Below, one piece after another: positions 1 to 13,850 of a DNA stretch of 64,000 nucleotides; the stretch's first letter is position 1; each line of letters opens with the position of its first letter. The notes under the pieces are model-generated. The model searched no databases, was not told the origin of the DNA, and saw only the letters and a list, made by a program, of their open reading frames with translations. The translations under genes and the position numbers were made by a program. Location: the NCBI GenBank assembly GCA_905250115.1, contig CAJNOI010000277.1, positions 1-64,000 of the forward strand. Reading direction: 5' to 3'. This DNA comes from Adineta steineri. Its lineage: Eukaryota; Rotifera; Eurotatoria; Adinetida; Adinetidae.

Positions 1-2043
1 GAATCTGTTCTTTTGATATTTTTAGCCGCCTCAAGACATAATTTCTTTTAATAAATTATGCACATCCGTTATTGCGAAGATGCTTTAGGATTACTCTTCA
101 CATGTGTTCGATTAGATAAGTTATTCAAAAACTCAAATATATTTTAGTCAATTAGAACAAAATAGACATCTCATTTTTCATAGAATTGAAGGAAAAGAGT
201 GAAATGTATTAATCGAAGTTGGCGTATACTTTCAATTGAATAAAAAGTCTAAAATCAAATTGTTTTTAAATCGATATAAACTATCGTGCTATTCTCTATT
301 CGTTGAAAGTTCATATATTTCAAGAACTGTTCAGGCTTCTTTTCCATTCATTTAAATCAATACTTTTCAAACAGATATAGTACTGTTATTGATTACAATC
401 AAATCAATTTATTCTATTCGAATTGCTTGTTAATTAATTACAATCGACTTGGCAGGTTAAAACAACATCGCCTGAGACTAAAATGTTCAGTATTTGCTCA
501 TTGATATAATAATAATGCAAAGTCTAACATAAGACTGCTGGCTTAGTATTACTGTTTTAAAATATGCTAATATGTTTACATTAAGTAGAAAAACTAATTT
601 AATACCTTGACATTAATATTAACCTATAGCTAAAGCTTATAATTTGAAATTGAAATTTGCCTAGAAATAATATTACAATTATATATTTATGGTACAAAAG
701 AACAAATGATCACGAGTCAGTGCGGAGATCATCTGATTAAGTAAAAGAGGCTGTGAGAGAGTCACTCTTCACTGTCATGTTAGTTGTCAAGAAGAGACTT
801 TCAGAATATGATCAAAACTATACTAGCAGAATACACTCGATGAATTTTGTATAAAATCTTTATCAAAATAAAACAAGAATTTAAACTTGTTTTATTTCAT
901 ACTAACAATGAAAGTGCTTTTGCTCTATAGATATTGATAAATATACATTCATGTGTATATCATTAAAGTATGTTTGAAACTTATATGATTGGTGTTTTGT
1001 CATTTTCCGTGCGTCTTATCTTGACGAACAAAATACCACTGTTGTGTGACGCGAGATAACTATGACAGGTATTAGCATGATACTAATGCTAAAGTATTAA
1101 ATTACTTTTTTAATCTTAATGTAAAAGCCTTCGAATTAACATTACTTAATGCAATTCAAAGGCAAAGTCAGCACTTATAATCTAACATTTCATTTTTGTT
1201 TCTCTTAAATTAGAACATTGCTTCTATGATATCGATAGTATCTATCACAGGTATATCTTTATTTGGGTGAATACCAATATCGATTTATAACATTAAATAA
1301 TTGGATAAATAGATTAAAATTATTTTATATAATAGATGTCAAGATAAAACTATATACGATTTATATATTCTGCAGAAATCTACTTTGACATAAACAATGA
1401 ATCAAAAATTGTGTCATTCTAACAATAACACCGGATTGATACAGTATAAAATATTCCAAAAATTGTATCAAAAAAAAAGATTATTTATATCTCTCGAATA
1501 GTTCAAATAGGTCACATCCTTTTTAAAGATTTTATTTAACCAATTTTCTATAAATATGAAACTGAATGGAATATTCAATACATTTTAGATATTTGTCTTA
1601 TATGAACAACTATTGGCAAGAAAGATCTAACAAAATATAAAATATAGTTTAAATTTTATAATATAGAATTATTTATTAGTTTTTATATAGCTCGTGTCAT
1701 ATGTATAACACGTACAACTATGACGAAGATACATCATTTATGAATGTAGAACAATATGGGTGCATTAATAAAAAATAAATTACAGTATTTCAGTGATAAA
1801 ACATATGTATATGAAATAAACTGAGAGATTAGTAATGTTGTTTTTCGTGTTTTATAGTTCGTGATTATATTTTTTTCTACATTTCATCTTTCAAGATTAA
1901 GATAATCAGAACTATTTTTTCATATCGTTATTATTTCACTATTTCGAATAACATTCGATTTTGTTCATTTTAACAAAAATATAATTCGAACATATTCGAA
2001 ATCTGAGACAAATTTTTCAGTTGGAATAAGAAAATTAACAAAC
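1..2043. other. AT-rich stretch without recognisable exons
   Basis: No exon, RNA gene or repeat array could be recognised on either strand. If the IMP dehydrogenase gene to the right is intact, this stretch must be an unusually long intron, because the exon ending at 2044 finishes at a usable GT donor and the next exon should lie here or beyond the left edge. I looked on the minus strand for the catalytic-loop and C-terminal IMPDH motifs and found none. Confidence 0.6.
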
Positions 2044-2777
2044 CTTTTTTACTACGTTGTAAAATATGATAAGTATCTTTGAGTGTGAGATCATTTTTTG
2101 CTGTAATAAGTTCTTGAAATGGTGTCATCACTTGACTAACAGGTATTGTCGACAATTGATCTTTACTTAAAAAATCAATATCACGAAATGTTATTAAACC
2201 TAATAATTTGCTATTGATTTTTCCATTTTCTGTTACTGGTATACCTGTTATTTTAGAATAAATAAAATATTAAAAAGAAACACAGACATAATTATTTTTT
2301 TTACCAGAAAATCCATGTAGTTTTTTAATGGCATGAACATCTGCGACTGTATTTGTTGGTGCAAGAACAAGTGGATCAGTTATAAAACCTTGTTCATATC
2401 GTTTTACACGTCTGACTTCACTTACTTGATAATCAATTGAACAATTATGATGAATTATTCCAATTCCACCATTTAATGCCATTGCAACTACATACAAAAT
2501 ATTTATTTTATGTATATTAAATCAAAGTTTCCTTACTAGCCATATTTGATTCAGTAACAGTATCCATAGGAGTAGAAATAAATGGTGTTTTAATTGTAAT
2601 TGTTTTTGTAAGTTTTGATTGAAGTGAAACATTATCTGATGGAAAATTAATATAACCAGGTAGAATTATAAAATCATTATATGTTAAACCATCATTATGT
2701 CGAAATAATTTTGTCAATGTTAAACCATCAGATACTTCATCATGATCATCATTTTTATCAATACCATTATGATGCAT
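2044..2777 (-). CDS. IMPDH: Inosine-5'-monophosphate dehydrogenase, N-terminal part (IMPDH)
   Basis: IMPDH oxidises IMP to XMP, the rate-limiting step of guanine nucleotide synthesis in the cytosol. Three exons can be joined on the minus strand: 2777-2537, 2488-2305 and 2244-2044, with short GT-AG introns that keep the frame. They encode the N-terminal barrel strand ([34 protein letters not shown]) and then the CBS region (YEQGFITDP through [10 protein letters not shown]), matching roughly the first 200 of about 514 residues. The start ATG at 2777 precedes a hydrophilic leader as in other IMPDHs. The catalytic loop with its active-site cysteine and the C-terminal half are absent from the window. 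Either a long intron carries the gene past the left edge, or this is a truncated copy. The family call is very secure; whether the gene works is not. Confidence 0.9.
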
Positions 2778-5169
2778 GTCTTTTTTTTCGATTTAATAAT
2801 AATGATAGTCTGTAAAGTAAAAAATAAATTGAGAAGGAATATATATATGTATAAAAGAAAGAACGTGATAGAATGTTATCTTTAACATTGATTGTAGCTC
2901 AAACTATGTGATTGCGATTGGTTGATGATAATTACACAAACAAAAAAACAGAATAATATTAGTGATTTGAAATATATATATATAGAATAACGATACATTT
3001 CTTAGCTTTTTGAAATCAATTATTATAGAGAAAAAGATATTGTTGTTGAAAATTATCGTTAACATTAGAATTCGAAAAATTTATTTGCATACTCATCAAT
3101 ATTTTTTTCACATTGTTCTTTATCGAGGGATATACATAATATTTCAATTTGATATTTATCAAGTACAAAAGATTAAGAAAGATTTTACAAGTGCCTATTG
3201 ATAAGATATGAGTAAATAGATAAACAGTGAATTATACATTTGTTATTATTTGAATGTATTATACTTATTGAGAATTAATCAAGATATTTTTGTTTGACTT
3301 CGTCGTAAAAAACTAGCTTAATGTCTGTCATTCATAAATAATCTTTGAGTACCATCCCTAGGCGAACATCTTACAAATTAAATTTTTACGAGAAAAGCAT
3401 ATGCAGAGTTATCCTCAGTGGAAAACGAACAGATAAGATCGGTCCCAGTTGAAAAATCTCTCTACCGAATATGACCTTGATAAAAATCTGAATGGTGCTA
3501 AACGAATTGTTTGAATCTACAATTTATAAGAATCACGGTTTTATGTAATAATCGTATAATGAGCATAAATAACGAGGCTTTGATAAATGATGCATGATTA
3601 TAAACTAAATTAATCGAAATACTTATCATCAAACAATCTAATAACAAAGAAATTATTAAAGCATAATTAGTTCATTATTTTTCTATGACAAACTCCGATA
3701 CTAATATAATATGTACATATTGATCTAACCTTCCGAGAGATTTTTTTCTTTTATATTAACTATGATTAATCTTTTATTGGATATATCTGATGTTGAATCA
3801 AAAATGTCAGGAATTTATATTAGAATAAGTTGACAGCTCTCATTGGCTAAATTAAAATCGTAAGTTTACATCAACGTAGCAATATAATTAACATGTCAAA
3901 GAGTTATACTTTATTATTAAGTATAAATAATTAATGATGAAAAGGAGAAAACTGAAGTAAGACTAATGATGTAAAATAGTCACAATGTATTGTCATTCAA
4001 ACTATTTCTTTGATAGAAAAGAATAAACCGCTAATGGACATGTATGAAATTCAATATTCTTTTGAAAATAGGGGTATCAATAACAAAACGGTCGATGAAA
4101 GAATTCTATTTGGATATTATTATAACTGATTTTGTTAAAAAAATAGCTGAAAGGGATATATTAAAAATGAACCTTTTAGTAGTTCTGAAAATATAACAAA
4201 TTTTCATAAATATTCTAAACGTTGAATTTTGCTATATGAAATCATCATTAAAAAGAAGTTGTATATAGTAATTGCTTCAAACTCCAAGGTGGAAAAGGAT
4301 GTTTAATTAGTATTTTTTTTTTCGAAGATACAGATTCATATTAAACTATCTATCAATCTCTTTTACCACTTCGTTCAAGAATCTAATTTATTAGTTTCAG
4401 CCAAAAATACAATAAGATTTTTTTTCTGCCACTCAATACCTTCTCAAGGAAGGAAACACATAATTGAATAGTAGATTGTTTCATTCTCTCTCTCTCCCTC
4501 GATATAGAGTAATGTTATCGCAGATGTTTTCTCTATAGAAAAAATTCTTTTACTTTTGGTAAGTATTATTACATACATAAAGTAGAGTATTCTATATCAG
4601 ATCTTTCTAGATATAGTTGTGCTACATGCTAATAAAGTAAAGAGACTAATTATAGATATCAAATAATGAGATAGAATATTGTTCGTGTAAAAATAAACAT
4701 TTTTGTTCATCTATTATGAGTAATATAGTATTCGTTATAAAGCGTGATTATAACTTTTTTTTTTCTTTCCACGTTTTTACTTGTAAAAAGTGATTTTCTC
4801 TAGAGTCTTATTGTAATAATTAGCATCTGTTTCTAATAGTTATATATATCGTATAGTTTGCTATAGAAAAAACTTCAGTTATCGCTAATCGATAATGAAA
4901 TATTGACAGTAGGAATGAATAGAACTAAGATAGAATCATTGTGGGAATAATTTAGAGAAAAAATAATTTGAAACAGCAGTTGTTCTATACGTTAAAAAGA
5001 GCGTTTTTTTTAGCATTGTCAATAGAAAATTTTTTTATTGGTCGTTCAATCTTACCAATGATGATCTTTTTTTCAGCTGTATTTATTTTAAAATCTTTTT
5101 CTTTTCCTCTTCTGTTGACAGTTAGCAATTGTCATTCATTTCTGTCAGATAAACTTCTTCAAAAGCAAT
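2778..5169. other. Intergenic, divergent upstream region
   Basis: This AT-rich spacer lies between the divergent starts of the IMPDH fragment (minus) and the PAQR gene (plus), so it should hold both promoters. I see poly-T and TA-rich runs and a short CT microsatellite near 4485-4500, but no convincing gene. The small open frames here have no coding character. Confidence 0.5.
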
Positions 5170-7187
5170 ATGCCCATACCATTAGAAAAAATTAAAGTTG
5201 TTGAAGATGAAATCGAAAGACTCGATCATGATGATAAAAATCGTCGTATAGCAATAACACCACCAATACAAGATTTCTCATTTTTAAATAAACCATCACA
5301 TGTAAAACGTTCGGTTCATTATGATATTGAATCAATAAATACACCTGAACATGAACCATTAAGATCAATTACTAATACTGAACAACCATCGATTGATAAT
5401 GTTCTTCGTCGACGATATATTGCACATTGGGGTCTACCAGGTAAATAAAAGAAAAAGCAATTAATTATATTGAAGTCTATCTTTAATTTTATAGAGTGGC
5501 TTGGTGATAATCATTTTTTATTACAAAAACATCGACCACCTGCTAATTCAGTTCGTGAATGTCTCATATCAGTTGCATCAATACATAGTGAAACCGTTAA
5601 TATTTGGACCCATTTAATTGGTGCATTATGTGTTGCTGTAACATTTGCACTTTTTTTTATTGAAAATTATCAACAAATGGATATAAGTGATATTATATCC
5701 TTTAGTGTTTTTTTCACATCAGCAATATTATGTTTAAGTTTTTCAACATTATTACATATATTTATTAATTATTCACCACGTGTTCTTGTTACAGTTTCAA
5801 AACTGGATTATATGGGTAAGTTCAATGAACAAAAAAGAATATAGAACATATGTAAACTAATGACATTTCTAATCGAAAATTTCGTTTAGATAGCTATTAT
5901 GTCTGAAGGGTATATGTGTAATAATATTAGTTGATATATGAAAATAAAAAAATAGCAAGATAGGAACTAAGAACAATTCCTTCCGCTACTTTTACAAATG
6001 AGTTGTCATAAAAAAGGAGGATATTAAAGAGCAAATAAAACTATTGAAGCATATAGACTCTGATAAATATTTATATCCGGTTTCTTTTTGTACAAGTAAA
6101 ATTGTGATTAAGTTCCAAACTAACATCAATAAACGATTGATTTCTATTTCATATTCTTGATAGATAGTTTCATTTCCTGTATGATTCTATATAGAATCAT
6201 AGCAGGCAGGCAGTCATGTCAATTTGACTTACAAATATCTCTATAATCTTATTTAAAAGTATTTTCTTCGATAGAAGAAGAAGAACTCTGTCTACACATG
6301 CAGAGAAATTTAATTTACATGTCAGAAGAAGTACTTTTCTTTCTGAAATCTCTAAACGATGTAAATTAGCAAGCAACACAAGGTCAAACGCAAGAGAACA
6401 TCTCGACAAGATAAACTCTTCTGTCTTCCGGTCTTTTAATCAATTAGTCTGTTTGAAATCATAGATTTTTGTATATTAATTAGTTTTTCTTCGTTTACGT
6501 TCGATAACTATCAAATTTACTAAATGCATATTTATTTATTTCTTCCATTTAGGTATAAATATATTAATATTTGGGTCAATGGTACCTGTTGTACATTACT
6601 TTTTCTATTGTCAATTTCGATTAAAAGCTATTTATATAAGTGTACTTCTTGTACTTTCAATTGGATCAATGATTGGTACAAGTAGTGCTGCATGTTCTAA
6701 ACCACGTTTTCGTCCATTTAAAGCTATTTTATTTATTGCTCTTGGTCTATATGGTAGAAATAAGAATTATTACTTTTTTTTGAATTAAATAATATTTTTT
6801 ATTAATTAGGTGCTGCTCCAGCAACGCATGCTTGTATACTTCATGGATTACCACGTATGTTTGAAATGGGTTTTTTATATTTATGTATTATGGCTGTAGC
6901 ATATATCGGTGGTGGTATTGCTTATGCTGTTCGAGTACCAGAACGATTTTTTCCTGGTAATAAAAATAAATTATATTCATCAATATTTGTTTTTTCTTTT
7001 GTTTATTCTAGGTCGTTTCGATATTGTTGGACAAAGTCATCAAATTTTACATGTGGCTGTAGTTGCAGCTATTTATTTACATTTTTATGGTATTTGTTGT
7101 CAATTTCATTATGTTGTTCGAACAGAACAATGTCTTATGCCAATAACTTTAAAACTTGGTATTACTGATTTATCCATTTCGTCTTAG
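5170..7187 (+). CDS. PAQR family receptor, adiponectin-receptor-like
   Basis: PAQR proteins are seven-TM membrane proteins related to ceramidases; the ADIPOR branch controls lipid metabolism. Five exons join in frame: 5170-5440, 5495-5815, 6553-6753, 6810-6956 and 7012-7187. All four introns fall after the first base of a codon. Diagnostic motifs appear in order: HSETVNIWTHLIG before TM1, STLLH and SKLDYMG around TM2-3, then VPERFFPGRFDIVGQSHQ followed by HVAVVAA. The last motif supplies the two C-terminal zinc-binding histidines, and the TM2 histidine is also kept. The hydrophilic N-terminus of about 100 residues fits an ADIPOR-type receptor. The start at 5170 is the first ATG in frame. The second intron (737 bp) is more than ten times longer than the others and contains a perfect 20-bp palindrome at 6181-6200. 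The total of roughly 370 residues is normal for the family. Confidence 0.9.
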
Positions 7188-7834
7188 AAATTAATTTTTG
7201 CAAGCAAAAAAAGATAATATTTTTCGTGATTTTATGTTACTATCTAGCTTTTCTTTTTGTCTTTCAATACGGTTTTCTTATTCTAATTATATTGTTCTTT
7301 ACTGTCTATAGCAAGTGGCAAATATAAGATTTGATTACATAGAATCCTGTATCGAACGTTAGCACATCTGTTGATTCATAATCAATTACATTTTCGACAT
7401 ATTCATATAATAGAATACAAAGGTTAAATGTAATCGAACTTGCTATTAATATATAAAGATAACATTTTTGTACCTGATGTTTTTTTTTAACGAAAAAAAG
7501 AAGCCAAAATATTTACTCTTACTGTCTTACATCTATCTTCTTTTTTTCACACATGCATACATATATAGATAGATAAAAGACAAAAGAAATATATGTCATG
7601 AAACGAGAACGACGTCAAATACAGATTACTTATCAAAAAGAAAGAAAGAAGAAAAAAGAGAAAGAAAAGGACATGATGGCACAGTATCCATATAACAAAC
7701 CAAGAGATGAAAAAAAGAAGAAGAAGAGTTAATTTTACAACAGAACTAAAAAGAAAACTGATATTGTCTATTGCTTGTATCATCCATATAATGAGATTCG
7801 TTGATTAGGTTTTTTTTTTGTTTAAAGTGGAATT
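7188..7834. other. Intergenic
   Basis: Spacer between the stop codons of convergent genes. It contains purine-rich runs near 7640-7730 but no gene that I can support. Confidence 0.5.
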
Positions 7835-8125
7835 TTAATTTTGTGATTTTATTAATGTACCTGGTGCACGTTCAATACGAGCACTTGTAAAACCTTTTGA
7901 TTTTTCATCAGCATTACGTGGCTGTCGAACGATAACTAGTTTTTGACGTGTATTCTCATCAAAATTAATTGATTTAAGTTTTGTAATTAATCGATCAGGA
8001 CGCTGAAGATTACTGTAAAAGAAAAAGACAGACAATGGTACAATCATTAAGTAGATAATAAATATTAAATAAAAGTATATTGATTTTTGAAAGAAAGGAG
8101 AAATTGTAGAAAATATTTCGTTCAT
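7835..8125 (-). CDS. Small single-pass membrane protein, unknown
   Basis: An open frame of 96 codons starts at the ATG at 8125 (an in-frame ATG at 8140 is also possible). It begins with a short polar stretch, then a strongly hydrophobic segment (residues about 14-37, YFYLIFIIYLMIVPLSVFFF) and a basic, polar tail ending RAPGTLIKSQN. The tail uses codons like the confirmed genes nearby, which suggests real coding. A TTTTACAG sequence just before the codons for NLQRPDRLI could be a splice acceptor. In that case the hydrophobic part is intron and the true upstream exon is elsewhere. I do not recognise the family. Confidence 0.45.
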   Translation of the reverse strand: MNEIFSTISPFFQKSIYFYLIFIIYLMIVPLSVFFFYSNLQRPDRLITKLKSINFDENTRQKLVIVRQPRNADEKSKGFTSARIERAPGTLIKSQN

Positions 8126-8140
8126 GTTTATTACTAACAA

Positions 8141-9287
8141 AAATTACGTAATTAATGAGGCAGGACAAGCGAAACAGCGTACATTTCAGTTAGGAAACGT
8201 TTTACATTGTTTACTGTTACTATTTAATCATTCCTCACATAGTGTGATATTTTAGATTCTCAAATAGCATATCAACGAGTAAAGATCGTATATGACTTTC
8301 ACGAAATGATAGCATGATCATATGACTTCTATTTTACTTCGAATTTGAATATCTACTCTATCATCGATAATGTCTTTGTCCGCACTCGAATCTTTAAAGT
8401 CGATTATCTATCAAAATCATCGCATTTAAAGAGTTTGCGTTTTCTTTTGTATCAGCTTCTTGAAATGACATGCGAACTATTCGAGACCTTCGATCATCAT
8501 GGTATATAAAATGACAGAGAGATAAGAATAAAGGAGAAAAGGTTAGAAATTTCGCTCTCTCATCTAGCATGTACACTACTTATAACATATTAAAGAACAT
8601 GAAATTAAGATGACATATCCTTCACACGACCGTCAGAAATAAATAATTGTGTGGTAACAGAAAGAAGGGAGTAATAAATAATTGATAGAAGATGATGAAA
8701 AGGTCACTTTTCAAAGATGTGCATATTTTGAAGAAGTTTCTAAGAAAACTGAATCGTGCCAAATGTCTTAAATTTCATTGCTTTTTCATTTGATGTAAAA
8801 TAAATGAGAAAATTAATTCTGATGTCGTAACAAGTGTTGATCATTACGTAGTCTTAGTTTGATATCTGCTCTCATCTAAATTACTTTCATTGCAAGCTAC
8901 GATATAAGAAACAATTAAAATTTCTACACAAAAAAACTCACTATAATTAATAAAAGCGCAAGATACAAATCAGTATATACTAAGATTAAACCTCTCGGCT
9001 TTCATGTTGATATGTTATTTTAATGAGATTATATAAATGCCTGATGTATTAGTGTGGTTTCAGCTAACTACCAAGAAACAAATCAATCGAGACAGAAAAA
9101 GTAAATAAAGATTTATTGCACTATGAATAATTAAGAAGATGTTACTTGAATTAAATATTTAAAGAGTTTACTAGAGCAAACTTATTTCTATTAAATGAGA
9201 TCTTACAAATATCTTCTAATAAGAACAACATATTTAAATTTTATATGAGAATATTTTCAGGCTGCTAATGATTATGAAAATAAAAGC
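8141..9287. other. Intergenic, probable 3' flank of CSDE1
   Basis: AT-rich spacer of about 1.15 kb. The part next to 9287 should hold the CSDE1 3' UTR and polyadenylation site. A 60-codon open frame at 8394-8576 on the minus strand has no recognisable content. I see nothing else. Confidence 0.5.
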
Positions 9288-12200
9288 TTACTTAATACGA
9301 CGTAATTTACTAGCACATGGTTTGCCACTTTTAAGATTATATTGAGCATAAAATTCCACTTCATCACCGGCTCGTAATTCAAATCCACCTTCGATTTCTG
9401 AATTATGAAAAAAGATTTTCTTATTTTCTTCACATGCAAAATCAATAAAACCAAACTAAAATTTTCCGTATTATTAATTTTTGAAAAAAAACAATTAAAT
9501 AAATCTTTTACCTGTCCTTTAACTGTATCAACTTTTCCTTTGCGTGTTTCATTTTCTAAAACAATATTCATAGCACGTTTGGAATAATCAAGTCCAACGG
9601 CAACAGAAAATGTTACTGGATCATTTGGTAATAAAATCACACGTTTATTTTTAATACCAGTTATACTAAATGTATAACATTCACCTGGTATACCATCATC
9701 TGCTATTTTTTGTATACGACCTAACACTTCACAATCATCATTTGTTATCATTCGAACAGGAGATACAACACGACCTCGATGAACTGTTGGAAGAATTGAC
9801 TATAAAATAAAAATAAATTCTTTATTTAGATATTTCGAATTGAAATAGATCGATATATTTACGTAGAAATTATTTATAGTCAATGGTATTTTAACAATAT
9901 TTTCAGCTGTTAAACGACCTGAGACTTTTCTTAAACTAAATTCAACTTCATCGCCTAAATCAATTTGTGTACTATCACTTGAAAATGAATTCATAGAAAA
10001 TGCAATTGGTTCAATATTATCTGTTGCACCACTTTGTTCAATAAATCCTTTGCCTTCACGAACAATTGCAATCCAACCATGTGCACGATGTCTTTCCAAT
10101 AAGATTATATTTGAAGCAAGTTTATTACCTGATGCCATAGAGAATTCAACCTGAAAATTTAAAAGTAAATTAGATACTGTGGATATGAATATATGAAATA
10201 TCAAGTATTTTATTTACTATGCTTCAGTGTAATACCCATCGTCATTCACTCGATAAACTTTATATTTTTATGGTTACTTAACTTTTCGATGCTAAACATT
10301 CATCAACTTCCGTTATAGTTCAATTTATTTTAGTACTCATAGAAAACTGATATTGAATATATATCACGAAACAAAATCATTGATGTGTAAATCAAAATAG
10401 TGTCTTACTTTATCTCCACAATATAATGTTGGTGTATTACTGAGATTTGTAGATACATATTGTACTGTAGATTCAATTCCATCCGATATATAACGAATAA
10501 TGCCTGGTTCTTGTTGACGATGAACAGGTGTAGTTACGGGCTCATTACTATTTGTTTGTTGTTTAGCATCTGACATTTCATTCGAACGACCATTTCGTTC
10601 TATATTAAATTATTTTTAGAAAAAAAAATTTTGTTTTCCGATCTTTATACCTGTTCGATTATCATTTGCATCACGTTCCACAATACCAGTTAATCGTAAT
10701 TCATTCCCATTTCCATTCATTAAATTATCTTTTGATATTAATTTAATTCGAATAGCGTGTGATACATCCTAATTAAAAATAATCATTTGAATAGAGATCA
10801 ATGAAGAATTATTTTAGACAAACTCCATTATTTGTATTTGCAGACAATGTAAATTCTAATGGATCACCTTCACTTATTTGAAAATTATCTTTCATAACTT
10901 CACTAAATCGAAATGATACAATTTGATCCAATGATAAACATTTTATTTGACCACCTGTTGTATTATCGAGTTTAATAACAATACCCTAAAGATAACAAAA
11001 ACATAAAAATAGATTTATTTTTGTTTATAAAAACTTATTTACCATTTGTCGTTGTTCTTTTGATTTAAGAAAACTTTGATCAAGTAATGCTATTTGTGTA
11101 GCACGCATCATGCCATCACGTTTATCTTTAGCAATAACAAATTGAACAATATCATTTTCAAGTAATGTATATAAACCACAACGATCACGTTCACCAAATG
11201 GTAATTCTGACATTTTTCTATTAAATTCAAACATTAAGCAAAAAAAATAAGTCGAATTCAAATAAATAATTCTTACTTATCCATTGCATCGTATAATAAA
11301 CGACCAGTTAATGTATCATCTACTTTTTTGCTTTTCAATGGTTGTAATATACGACCAATATAAGGAGCTTTATCAATTTCATCGAATTCGACTGTACCTT
11401 TTGGTAATATAATTATATTACATGCTACTTCTTTATTCTACATAAAATATCGAATTATGATTAAACTTTATCTGTGATATTTTCTTATAACTTACATGTC
11501 GATCTTGTATATCAAATTCAACTTCTATACCTGGTTGAATAGTATTTGTTGCAACATTAGGACCAAATTCCGTTATATGAAAAAATATTTCTTTTAATGC
11601 ATCTTCACGTTCAATGAAACCAAAACTATCTTTCATTGTTGATATAACACCACGAAAACGTTTGGTATTTGATAGCGTTTGTGATGGAATAGATTTTTCG
11701 ATAAGCGCAACATTTCGTGCAAAAAATTGATTTGTACGACGATCTTGACCAACATTAAATGATACCTGTTTATATGCAAAATAAAATAATTGTTTTGTTT
11801 TTTTAGGGATTAAATACTAACTTGATCTCCAACTTTAACTGGAATTGTTGGTTCTTGAAGATCAGTAAGACCATAAGGTAGAAAATATGTTTCACCTTTT
11901 TTTACATATGTTACTTTACCATCTGGCATAAAATCAAATTGAGGAAACTAAATATTAATTATTTATCTAATAAAAAACAGAAGAAAAAATATGATTTTTA
12001 ATTACGCCATTGTGTTGTAAAGCTTGTTGTCGAGCAACTACTGCAATAGTACCGTCAACACGATTTTCTCCAATAATTTCTGAATTAGCTGGTGTAATAT
12101 TAACAGCAACTGGTTTCTTTTTTCGTTTATCAATTGTTGTTTCAAATTCGACTACATCTATTTTTGAAAAAAAAAGAAAATTAATCCAAATTTTTAATCC

Positions 12201-12526
12201 TATTTTCTCTATTACCTCCTATTTTTGCTTGATGAATATCATTTTTATATTCACTAAAGTGAAAAAAATAACGTCCATCACGATGACAACAATAAACAAA
12301 ACCATAAGTTGAACAAAGTTTTTCGATAATACCCAATTCACGTTGTGCTTTTATTTGTATCATATCATCATTTGTATTTATAGTATTCATTGATGTTGTT
12401 AATAATTTACTATTTGTTCCTTGTTGATAATGATCTAATTGAATAAAACATACAAGGAAAGTTCTTTCTATTAGAATTATTCTTACCATGATGATGATGA
12501 TATAATTCAGTTGGTACAGATGTCAT
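9288..12526 (-). CDS. CSDE1: Cold shock domain-containing protein E1 (UNR)
   Basis: CSDE1/UNR is a cytoplasmic RNA-binding protein built from repeated cold-shock domains; it regulates translation and mRNA stability. The gene has about ten exons with short introns. Exon 1 is 12526-12487, exon 2 12434-12216, and the last exon ends with a stop at 9288. Repeated cold-shock signatures are visible: GIIEKLCSTYGFVYC, DSFGFIERED with IFFHITEF, and GWIAIVREGKGFIEQ, each followed by GDEVEF-like strands. Linker blocks such as DVVEFETT and the C-terminal GFELRAGDEVEFYAQYN match the family's end. The N-terminus is short and histidine-rich (YHHHHDHYQQ) before the first domain. The stop codon overlaps a possible GTAAGC donor, so a further 3' exon cannot be excluded, but the protein already ends where its relatives do. 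The gene is complete in the window. Confidence 0.9.
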
Positions 12527-13850
12527 TTAGACAGAAATAGACACAAAAAAAGAAAACGATGAAAGACAAACAAGAAAATGAGAAATAAAATAATAGAAAA
12601 AAATGAGAAGAAAATAAACTACGACTATACAAATCTGAAATATTTAATAGATAAAATTCTTCGATATTAAATATTTATTGCACAGAGGTCGCAAAACTTT
12701 TATAAATAAAAAAATACGAGAGATATATAACTGTTCAAAATACTATTTAAAATATATATATGATATAGATAAAAGAAATTTCTAAACACTTCTATACAAT
12801 AATGGATATTTTAAGTACAAAGTAAAAAAAAAAGCTAAACAAACGATATATATCTATCAGCTGCTATTTATTCGAAATAGTTTTCATTGGTTGTTTGGAA
12901 TAGACTAATGAGATATCTTTTAAAGTAGATTTATAATTTTAGTAGAAAAATTATTTTAATATGAATTATTTTTAAAGAAATAATATCATATTATAATACT
13001 TATCTCTTACTACATACAAACAAATATTACGAGAAGATGTCTCTAATTGTTTGAATACAAATTTTCTTGTTCATAAGATTAGTTTTACTCTAGAGAGAAG
13101 TATTCTTATCATAAAAGAAATATGCATATCTGAGAAAGACAAAATTACACTGTAGAAAAATGTCGTCGTTGTCTTCGATTATATAAATCATAGTATACTA
13201 TCGAAAGTAACCTTGCATAAAATTTCTGATAATAAGAAAAGTGCATCTAAGAAATCTTCTATTTGAAAAGAATATCATAGCATTCTATTAACTTATTACA
13301 GATGACAATGAAAAATTGTATTGAAGGTTCATAATAATTACTTTTTCAACAACGTAATTCTTCATAATATACGTGATAAAAGAAGTAATACTCGGAGAAT
13401 TATTAGGAAAATAGGTTTAACATTTCCTCTTGTGTTAAATATGACTATTTAAATCAAATCTTTTATGTCTTCTCGAGATCATATCAAATATCGATTGCTA
13501 ATAATTATCGATTAATCGCTATGAATTAAACACATATCAATATCTCTGATTATGTAATAAATTTTCATCGCGATAAAGAAAAAGGCAAATATACATATAT
13601 GATTCAATAATAAGAAAGTCTATAAGAAATTCATCATAGATTGATTTTATAATCAATCACTTTTTCTCTCATTTTAACTTGAACATATGAATGACTATAG
13701 GTTCTCTTATCGTTTGATCTGTTCTACAACGTCATATGAATTACGATTGTAAAGTACATGTTTTATTGATACATAGGTAAATCAAATTATTTCATTTAAG
13801 CTACATATATATTCAATCTTGATTATAATTAATAGAAAACAAACAAAATC
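12527..13850. other. Intergenic, divergent promoters
   Basis: AT-rich spacer between the divergent starts of CSDE1 (minus) and the proline-rich membrane protein (plus). No further gene or repeat array was recognised. Confidence 0.5.

Noticed and set aside
2778-3250. 63-codon Ile/Lys-rich frame at 3010-3201
   Set aside because: Composition equals that of random AT-rich DNA; no signal peptide logic or domain.
4968-5195. 75-codon frame overlapping the start of the PAQR gene
   Set aside because: It overlaps the PAQR start in another frame, begins without ATG, and has poly-T-driven hydrophobicity only.
7547-7783. Hydrophobic 78-codon frame on the minus strand
   Set aside because: It is produced by purine-rich low-complexity DNA; Phe/Leu/Ser runs only and no domain.
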